From Cryptomeria japonica (taxonomy: Eukaryota; Streptophyta; Pinopsida; Cupressales; Cupressaceae), in contig NC_081405.1 of assembly GCF_030272615.1 (NCBI RefSeq), positions 161,266,694 to 161,330,693 on the forward strand: DNA of 64,000 nucleotides, read 5' to 3'. Both the position numbers and the translations under genes were made by a program. Under the pieces are notes generated by a model. That model saw only the letters and a program-made list of their open reading frames with translations, was not told the DNA's origin and did no database searches. Of the stretch, positions 56,413-64,000 are shown piece by piece; the first letter of the stretch is position 1, and every line of letters starts with the position of its first letter.

Positions 56413-59400
56413 ATGGAAATGAGATCATCTTCTGTTCCTATTTTCATTGCAAATCCAACTGTAGTAGAGGTTAAGGACTGCCCTAGGCCAATTTTTAAAT
56501 GGTATCCACATGTGGCTACCAAAGAAGATTCGGTTGGAGTATTTTCTCGCATTCCAGAGGGAGTGGTATCTGTAAAGGATGTTATGGCATACATTCATTG
56601 TCATATAGAGGACTTTGGCACTTTAGAGATCACAGGAATGTATATATGAACTCATGGGAGAATCTGGTAAGATTAAACTGACATATCAACACATCGAAGA
56701 TCTAGGGTTCACAGATATTCTGGATATTCTGGAGTTTGAGGATGAAATAGTCAGATATGTACTAAGAAGAGTACATGGGGAATTCATATGGCTAGACAAA
56801 TCCTATAAAATTATTAAGGAAGCCATTTAGGCAATTACTAGTTTTCCATCAGTAGGGCAACATCTAGATAAGAAAGTATCTAATGAATTTGTTAGGCAGA
56901 TCACCGGTACTACATCAGACAAGAGATCGATGAAGGTGAGCACTATCACTGACACCAACATCAAATTTGGAAGCATGGTTATAGGTTACAAGGTAACTCA
57001 ATCAAGCCGACTGAATTCAATTTTTAGTTCATGTATTTTGGTTGCATATAAGATGATGAGGGATAATATCAAGTTAGATCTTTGTGGCCAGATGCTTGAA
57101 GAATTATTGATCAACAGAGAGAAAATTAAAGGTGAGAAGAAGGGCACCTTTTGGTATAGAAACCTGTTAGTCTACTTAATGCCATAATTTTTGAATGATA
57201 CACTCGGTTCTGGTAGGAAACAATGGGATTTTCACATCTCGGTAGGAAGACAGATAAAGCAATCAATCGCTGCATTGGGAAGTCTGAGAGATGATAAGGT
57301 ATGGGGTTACTTTAAAGATTTTCAAAAATCTATGAGGTCTAGGATAAGAATACCTAAGTACATAGTAGAGAAATACTCTACCGACATTTATTTTATGGTT
57401 AAGAAGGATGTGACTCTCATGGAGGCAGTCAAGCCCTAGAAGATTTGGATAGAGGAAATGGGTTATGAGGTAGATGCATTAATCCTTGATGCCTATGCAA
57501 AAATGATGATTAATGCAAAAATAGATGAGGCAAAGAAGCCTTGTGGAACTGCTTAGTAGAAGACTCTTAAGGTTGAAACTGAGTTCAACCAAAAGAAAAG
57601 GGAAAAACAAGAAGGAAAGGAAAGTAAGTTTGTATAGGAGGTTTCAAAGGACATTAAGGAACTCATTGATGTTGTCTCAGAGAAAGGAATAAAGAGGAAG
57701 GATCCGGTAGTTCACATTGAACCTGTGACTACAGATTCTGAGTTTGAAGATAACACACCATTAGATTTCAAAAAGGTTGTGAGGAAGAAACCATAAGAAC
57801 CTAAAGTGGAAGCAAAGAAACAACCAGTTAGGAAGGCCACCATCAAATTCCCGACACAAATGAAAGAACCTAAGACTACATCAACAACTACATCCGGTAC
57901 TGTCAGAAGGAGGAAGAAGAGTGCCATTGATTTGGCACTAGAGACTGGTAATGTGACTATTATACCACCTATGACTTGTACTGAAATTGTTGATGAAATT
58001 ACTAAGGATGGGATGCTGAAACATGTTAAGTCTTATTATGATACATTAGAAGTTGATGAGTAGAGAGAAGTAGAGGAAACAATTCTATTGTATTTGGATA
58101 TCTATAAGAAAGCATTAATAGAGATAGAAAATCAAATACTAGTAGAGCTACATAACATGTTAGATGCTAGAAGGTTATCTGCAATGCAAGAAGATAAACA
58201 CATTAAGATGCAAGAAATTTTAGCTATATGTGTTGCTATAAGTCCAGATGAGATGGAAAAGACAATTGAGGCTACAGACATGAAGGTATTCAATATAAAA
58301 CATAGAAATACTAGCCTAATGCTAGGAAGGATGAATGAGGTAATAAAAGAAACACATAAGGCTTGGATCTAATTTTTGGGAGAACACAGAGGATTCTTTA
58401 CTTCACCGGAGACAAAGACTGATACTATAGATACACCGGTTGAAGGGAAAGGAAAAGGGATCATGGGTACTGCACCTTCAGTTTTGAAGAATATCAAGAT
58501 AGTGGAAATTGAGCCACTGGTAAACACAAATGTACAGACAAATACTAAGACACCAGTTAATACTGAGAAAATAGTACATGATACTAACATTGAGGATAAT
58601 TTTCCTCCAAATACTAATGTACAGGTTGAGGATACTATTCCTAGAGAGGAATCGACAGTTGCAGAGACTGCACCAAGTGGCAAAGCCACCGGTGCAAGTG
58701 AGGAGGTATTAAAGGATAAATCATTAGATAAAATAGGGGAATCTGATAGGGAACCAATTGCTAGGATATCATTATTGACAATTGACACCTCTCTAGTTGA
58801 AAAAAAAAAACCATCACAGAGATGAGTCCCACATAACTAATGATGATGGCTGCTTAGAAATTGATGAAGGAGGGAATCACATACAAAGGGATTATAGATC
58901 AATTCATCACTATTTTGCATAGACTGGTCCTAGAGTGTAAGATTGAAAAGGAAACGAGCCCTTTCGACAAGCTTGGGGTAATAATTGAGCACATATCAAG
59001 AGACTTTCAATCCTTACAACAAATATATAACAAACAAGCACTTGAAAAAATCACTTTGGCTAAGAGAGCCACTTTTGATCAGATCATTGAGAGAGAAAAG
59101 AAAAAGATTGAGGAGAAGCTAATTTTGATTGAAAATTCTTCGAAACAATATACTAATATATACAGGGTATGTTGCAGTACTGAGATACTTACAACAAGTG
59201 GAGATAAAAAGATAAAAGAGATACAGGAGAAAATTGCTAGTATTGCTAACTCTTTTGATGGACTAATTTCACTGAAAAACATCTATTGATGGACAAATTT
59301 TGACTTTGGAGAACCAAATTTCTGCTCTCAAAAAGGAAAGAGATAAGATCATTTGGAGAGCCATAAGTCTCAGAGCTTTGGTGAGTCGAAGAGTGGATTC

Positions 59401-59599
59401 ACTTTGTGTACATAAGAAGGAATGCATGGATATGCTAGGAAAGACCACACCAGAAAATGTTAATGAGAAAGAATCACTTGCATATTTACTAAGTGGACTT
59501 GTATCTGTCTCCAACACATTCAAAATGGGCTGGGATACTTACATGGAGTTACTGGAGAAAACTTACCCAAAATTATTGAAACTGGTCAAGCTTTGGTAA
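56413..59599 (+). pseudogene. ORF2 of element D, unknown function
   Basis: Starts SVPIFIANPTVVEVKDCPRP and FKWYPHVATK, then VFSRIPEGVVSVKDVMAYIH, GEFIWLDKSYK, GYKVTQSSR...LVAYKMMRDN, DLCGQMLEELL, FLNDTLG and GRQIKQSIAALG. Next comes a middle with many Lys/Glu (57500-57900), TIIPPMT (57960-57980), LYLDIYKKALIEIENQI...MLDARRLSA, and a long helical C-terminus to LLKLVKLW, stop at 59597-59599. Stops and frameshifts (for example near 56650, 57187, 57439, 58063 and 58372) break it. No signal peptide, membrane segment or known active site. Its length and block order agree with C, so both derive from one real protein. Conserved coding length suggests past selection. Confidence 0.8.
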
Positions 59600-59866
59600 G
59601 ACATTTTTGGAGGTATTCAGTGTACAATACTTATTCTTTGACATTCTTTTTATTTTTGGGCATTGATGTCAAAGGGGGAGTAGTATAGATGTGAAAAATA
59701 ATGAAAGGGTTGCATACATTAGGGGGAGTTATAGACTTTTTGGAATTTTGAAGATATGGAGAATTTTGCATATTCAGCTCAGGGGGAGCAGGGCAGGATG
59801 AAATCGACAATTGAAACCATGACCATTTTTCACATGAGTGTTGGCATCAATGCCAAAGGGGGGGAT
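59600..59866 (+). promoter_or_regulatory. Polypurine tract cluster of element D
   Basis: Four purine tracts: TCAAAGGGGGAGTAG (59668-59682), TTAGGGGGAGTTA (about 59719-59731), TCAGGGGGAGCAGGG (about 59778-59792) and GCCAAAGGGGGGGA (59852-59865), the last abutting the LTR. C has three similar tracts at the same place. Confidence 0.8.
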
Positions 59867-60784
59867 TGTTGGCAATTGACACTCTATTAGTTAGGTTTCA
59901 CTATTTTGTCATTGATGGCAACATGATTTTGGGCTCTGGCTTCATATGGTGTATCGACGGGCACTTCACAGACTCTACACGGGCACCAACACCAATACCG
60001 ATAGGATAGAAGATTTCTTTGGTCAATGACAATGCAGGACGACATGGTATAATAAAGATATCAGTATTGGAGGCTGACACATCTTGGATCTAGCATCGAC
60101 AACTTGTCTTAATGTTATGTTATATGGCTGACATGTAATCTGATATTGTATATATCCTTGTAAGTCGACATAAGGCATAAATTTGTATAGGGTATATAGG
60201 GCAGATTGATTAGATCATTTTGGTATAGAATAAACATATAGGATGCATATATGGATGTAATGTAATACAAAATATATCAAAGAGATTATGTATGTGAGGA
60301 ATTCATTGTAAGGGTTATTCCGGTAAAGGGGTTTAGGGTTTTAACCAGAATAGACATAGCTTAAATCAGAATTGTATTATGGCATAGAAGATGCTATCTT
60401 AGTAGTTCACTATTCTCTGGATTGTTGTCTAGTATGTTATGTAGTCAGTGAGGCTCCTATTGTGATTGAGTAGTGTGCTCTAGGCTGTAAGCCTTCCTGC
60501 AAGTGCAGGCCCATCATATATTGTAATATCTCTCCATATGGCCAGTGGATTGATATTGTGGGTCACAAATCCCACCGTGGTTTTTCCTCTTTGATGTTTT
60601 CCACATATAAATATATGTGTTATGGTTCTCATTTATATGTTTGGCTTATTGGTTGCTTTACTTCTTTCAATTCTGTTTATACCGGTATATCGGTTGGTGT
60701 ATGAATGTTTTGTTAAGGTTAAAATCTACTATTTTGGTATAACACTGATTCACCCCCCCCTCTCAGTTTTATTGGTTTCCAACA
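59867..60784 (+). repeat. 3' LTR of element D
   Basis: TGTTGGCAATTGACACTC...TTGGTTTCCAACA, 918 bases, with AATCCCACCGTGGTTTTTCC (60569-60588) and CTGATTCACCCCCCCCTCTCAG (60746-60767) at the positions seen in A's LTR. The first 18 bases match C's LTR but for one base. Confidence 0.88.
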
Positions 60785-61992
60785 ACAAGTACATCTTTCT
60801 GTATTGGTTTTGGTGATTTGAGAAGATTAATTGATCATATCATATGATCCGGTTTGAAATTTGTTTTTTTGATCAATGCTTTGCAGAGTTCAGTATTTCC
60901 TCTGGTATATTCTGGTGTGATCAGTTCTTGAGTTGATTTTTTGGGATATTGTTTGGGATAGTCTTGTGTATCCTCATTGCATATGGTTCATGATTTGGTA
61001 CTCCACAAGTTATCTTTCTTTGTGACAGTTGCTGTTTTTTGAGTGTTCTTGAAGTTCAGATGTTGATCAATGAAGATTTGATAAGTGGTGTTGGTGTAGC
61101 TATTGCTAATGATTCTAATGTGCTTGCCGATGTTTCCTAATTGTGTCCTTTTTTTTGGGTGATCCATATTGATCGTTGTGCGAGTTTTTGGTGATTTTGC
61201 TGATCCGATGATGTTCTTCATGGTATGCAGTTTTCCTAATGGTGTAGTGTGTTGTGGTTGATCTTGGTGTGATTTTTGGTGGTGTTGCATGTTTGGAGAT
61301 TTGATTTAGGTCCATGTTATGTCATGTATATCATTATATTGGTCCGATGGTTGATCTTTGTATCATGTGATATAATTTTGTAATTGTAAGTTGAGGGGTT
61401 TAGCTAACCTTGTTGTCAAGGTTGATGAATTGTATAAATATGTGATATTGTTATGTAATTTGGGTATCGAGGTTGTGTCTGCATTATTATAGAGTAGTGT
61501 ATGTGCAAACAAGCATTCATCTTTCAGTGTGGTGTATTGAGCAAAGTTTTGTGTTACTTGGAAGACAAATGTGTTTAACTAGAACTGTCATCAGGCATTT
61601 GGAGATGCTATTCTTTTAGTTCATTCCTTTCGGATTATAGTCTGAATCTTGTTGTAAGTCAGTGAGACTTCCCTGAGGGTTGTAGCCTTCTGGGTTATTA
61701 TATTTGAGTAGTGAGCTCTAGGTAGTGTGCCTTAATGCATGTGCATTACCCATTGTAATATTTACACATACTACTATAGAGTATCATCTTACTATGGGTA
61801 GGTTCCCACCATGGTTTTTCCCTTAACCGAGTTTTCCACGTCAAAATCTTGGTGTTGTGTGTTGTTCTATCTATTTTCTTATCTTTGTTGTTGCTATAGT
61901 TTATCAGATCAATATTTGTGGTTGAGTTTGTGGATCCAATGAAAACCGATTCACCCCCCTCTCTCAGTTTTCCCTCATTGTTGTTTTCAACA
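60785..61992 (+). repeat. 3' LTR of element A, lacking its first about 130 bases
   Basis: Aligns with about 8520-9730: GTACATCTTTCTGTATTGG, TTCCCACCATGGTTTTTCCC, GATTCACCCCCCTCTCTCAG, end TTTTCAACA. It is followed by CCCTA and the resumed repeat R2. Confidence 0.92.
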
Positions 61993-62830
61993 CCCTAGTC
62001 TTGAAAACCAGGTCCCAATTATGGGATTGGGCTTGTACTAGGCTCCTAATGTTGTTTGAGGTCTCTTGGCTCTATTAGGTACCTGTAGCTACACACAAGA
62101 GAAAATAAAGGGGGTTATGGATAGGGGGTTTCCTTAGGTCAAACCTTGAGTTTGGAATTAACCCTAATTGAAATAGAAATTAAACTTGAATTGGAAAAGC
62201 TTGCCTTTTGAGGGCAAGGCTAGATCTGAAATTAAAATACCTAAATTTAGATGATTATACCTTCAATAGGTGATGCAATCTTCTTAAGATAAGTCCTTCA
62301 TGTGATGATGCAACAACATGACGAGTCACATAAAATCCATCATGAAATCATATATAAAACATAAATAGAAGATGCCTTGATGTAGTTTGTTTCTCCTTAA
62401 ATCAGATATGCTCTTGAAGAAGAAGAATTGCAATTAAATTAGATGATAATATTACATAAGATAAGATGATGAAAATGAATTGAGAGGGATTCCTTATATA
62501 AGGATCTCATAATTGAAATCACCTTTAGGCCAAATTAGATTTGATATATTTTCACATGGAGTGGGATTTGAATTAGATAAGGCTGCCAAATTATCCTCCT
62601 AAAATTCAAGAAAAAAAAGTGTGAAACTAGGGTGGTAGGTCGCCCTGGTCCTAGAATCATTTTTTTGACTTTTGAGGAATGCAAGATAATGGGGTTCTAA
62701 TCTGATTCCAACTCTATGGATCAAACCATAATGCATAGGTATGCACATTTTTTTTGAAAGTTGAAATTGGGTTAAGATTAAGGGTAAATTAGGATAAAAT
62801 GATAAATGGCATATGTAATGTCCCTTATCA
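61993..62830. repeat. Repeat R2, right part, starting with CCCTA
   Basis: CCCTAGTCTTGAAAACCAGG continues the repeat split at 8392. It aligns with R1 (about 5760-6670), for example GATTTGAATTAGATAAGGCTGCCAAATTATCCTCC and GGGTTCTAATCTGATTC. A near-palindromic CCTTATATAAGG (62490-62510) could be a TATA element. Confidence 0.78.
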
Positions 62831-64000
62831 TGATATCTAAGATATTGAGACAAGTACTTCAACTTCACATGCTTACTTTATAAAAATAATTGCAATTAAA
62901 CTCTAAAATATGTTATGAATATGTTGTTCCCTTTACTTATAATGGTGGGTTAATAACGATATGTATAATATAATTATTATGAATCTATAATGTAAACGCC
63001 ACCAAATTGCTAGGAACAAGCTCATTTTGAGCAGATTCTAGTAAAATAACCAAAGAAAGAACAATCATTCCCTCATCCTCATATTCAATAGCCTTCTTAT
63101 GATGGGTCCATGCACATATAATGACCGATTCCCTATATTTTGGATATCAAACCTATTTATCTAGATGGATGTTAGTCTGGATATACTTTGTCAGACCTAG
63201 ATTATTTGGATAAATATTGGTCTGAATATGCTCTTGGTTGTGGTAGATTTATGTTTTGTGTTGCAGTTAATGTTTTTGGTGTTGATTGTGTCATCTTGTA
63301 TTTAGGGTGGTTCAAAATGCTTTTGGTGCCCTCTAGATATGTTGCTAATTGTATTGCCGTTTAGTGGATCATATTATTTTGGTCTAGATATGTGTTGGAA
63401 GATACATTGAGATGTTCATTTTGGTCTCACCATGGCATGTGGAGATCAACATGAAATATTTTGCATTGGAAGAGGTTATGTGGTCGATGAGTTATTATTT
63501 TTACATGTTATGTTTAGTAACACCCTTTGGAGTATGTGTTAGCATGTACATATTATTATATCAATCATGGAAGGATGTATTGTGATATGTTTTGGTTACC
63601 TCTTTCTTCTGAAATGGACCAATCCAAGTATTTTAGGTCCGAGTGGCTTATTTTGTGTAATATTTCTTATTCTATTTTGGCTAACCCTTAATTGGGATTT
63701 CAAATGTTGTATCTCATATTTAAGATGTGCAGATGGATGAATTGTGTGTGGATGAGAAGTGAGTTGTGTGAGAACTAAATGTGAATGATTTGCAAGAAAA
63801 ATTGAGTTTATGGTGATGCGAAAGTCAAAAAAATCAATCTGAGAAGAGATTTGAAGGTGATATATTCTACAAGATAGTGTGTTGGGATAGTGAAGATTAT
63901 CAGAGATGCTTGCCATGATGTTGGTCACTTGATTCAATTGTTTAGGGACTATTTCATGATCAAGAGAATCTTTCTCAATTTCAATTCAGTAGTTTCATTT
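62831..64000. other. AT-rich end segment, no gene seen
   Basis: No coding similarity, LTR ends or tandem repeat. A loosely repeated phrase GTCTGGATATACTTTG / GTCTGAATATGCTC lies at 63174-63230. A minus-strand open stretch (63937-63596) shows no motif and is probably chance. Confidence 0.6.

Larger units (their letters stand above)
55350..60784 (+). mobile_element. Element D: non-autonomous LTR element with ORF1 and ORF2, 5' half missing
   Basis: Plus strand: ORF1 from inside its coding region (55359-56045), ORF2 (56413-59599), four purine tracts, 3' LTR (59867-60784). No pol. It is inserted in A's 3' LTR: A LTR sequence resumes at 60785 at the point equal to about 8520 in the 5' copy. Its 5' LTR and most of the coiled coil are absent. 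Confidence 0.85.
8393..61992 (+). mobile_element. Element A: Ty1/copia element holding the whole nest
   Basis: 5' LTR 8393-9730, primer site, gag, protease and integrase, an insertion (S1), then the start of reverse transcriptase up to 13773. The 3' end of its 3' LTR is 61992. Both outer ends are flanked by CCCTA, and the surrounding repeat R2 is split exactly there. Everything between 13774 and 60784 is later insertions. The rest of reverse transcriptase, RNase H, the polypurine tract and the first about 130 bases of the 3' LTR are missing, so a deletion also occurred. The lineage looks Tork/Angela-like from the gag and pol order; this is inference. Confidence 0.8.

Noticed and set aside
62490-62510. 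Promoter of a host gene (CCTTATATAAGG)
   Set aside because: No gene follows, and the site is inside repeat R2.
63596-63937. 113-codon minus-strand frame as a gene
   Set aside because: No motif, and similar-length chance frames are common in AT-rich DNA.

Overview
This is a 64 kb AT-rich stretch of nuclear DNA from a land plant with a large genome. It consists almost entirely of old, mutated LTR retrotransposons nested inside one another. The repeat content, the LTR sequence boxes, the absence of a convincing host gene and the high decay suggest a gymnosperm such as a conifer, but this is an impression and not a proven assignment. I see no bacterial-type genes, no CRISPR array, and no rRNA or tRNA genes.

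Layout. 1-1480 is a decayed plant mobile domain (PMD) coding relic. About 1860-5496 is a minus-strand non-autonomous element (I). 5497-8392 is repeat DNA (R1, spacer, start of R2). At 8393 a forward Ty1/copia element (A) begins. Its other end is at 61992: the two ends carry the same 5-bp target duplication CCCTA, and the interrupted repeat R2 resumes at 61993. So about 53.6 kb appears to be one nest built inside element A.

Inside A, from left to right: 5' LTR, gag, protease and integrase; a solo LTR (S1, 12083-13138, TSD GAGAA); start of reverse transcriptase; element C (13774 to about 23927, minus, non-autonomous), whose left LTR is broken by a truncated Ty3/gypsy element B (13900-17666); an unrecognised minus-strand coding region E (23930-26295); a second PMD relic (27230-28700, plus); a nearly complete copia element F (29597-36201, minus); a Tat-like Ty3/gypsy element G (pol 37200-51259, leader and 5' LTR to about 55345, minus), itself carrying a solo LTR (S2, 38736-39874) and a complete copia element H (42251-49549, TSD ACTTG); then element D (about 55350-60784, plus, non-autonomous), which sits in A's 3' LTR (60785-61992). 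The right part of C's right LTR, the rest of A's pol, the start of A's 3' LTR, D's 5' half and G's 3' LTR are not in the window, so one or more internal deletions must have followed the insertions.

The most interesting content is a family of non-autonomous LTR elements (I, C, D) that share an arrangement I cannot match to a known family. ORF1 is a coiled-coil, gag-like protein with CCHC zinc knuckles. ORF2, about 1,060-1,080 codons, has a conserved N-terminal globular region, a basic/proline-rich middle, an IIPP motif and a helical C-terminus. There is no recognisable protease, integrase, reverse transcriptase or RNase H. Where their termini are present, they carry copia-type signals (initiator-Met tRNA primer site, AAAGGGGGAG polypurine tract, TGTTGG...CAACA ends), so copia elements such as A, F or H could have supplied the missing enzymes in trans.

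Every coding region carries stops, frameshifts or lost catalytic residues. Nothing here looks able to move on its own.
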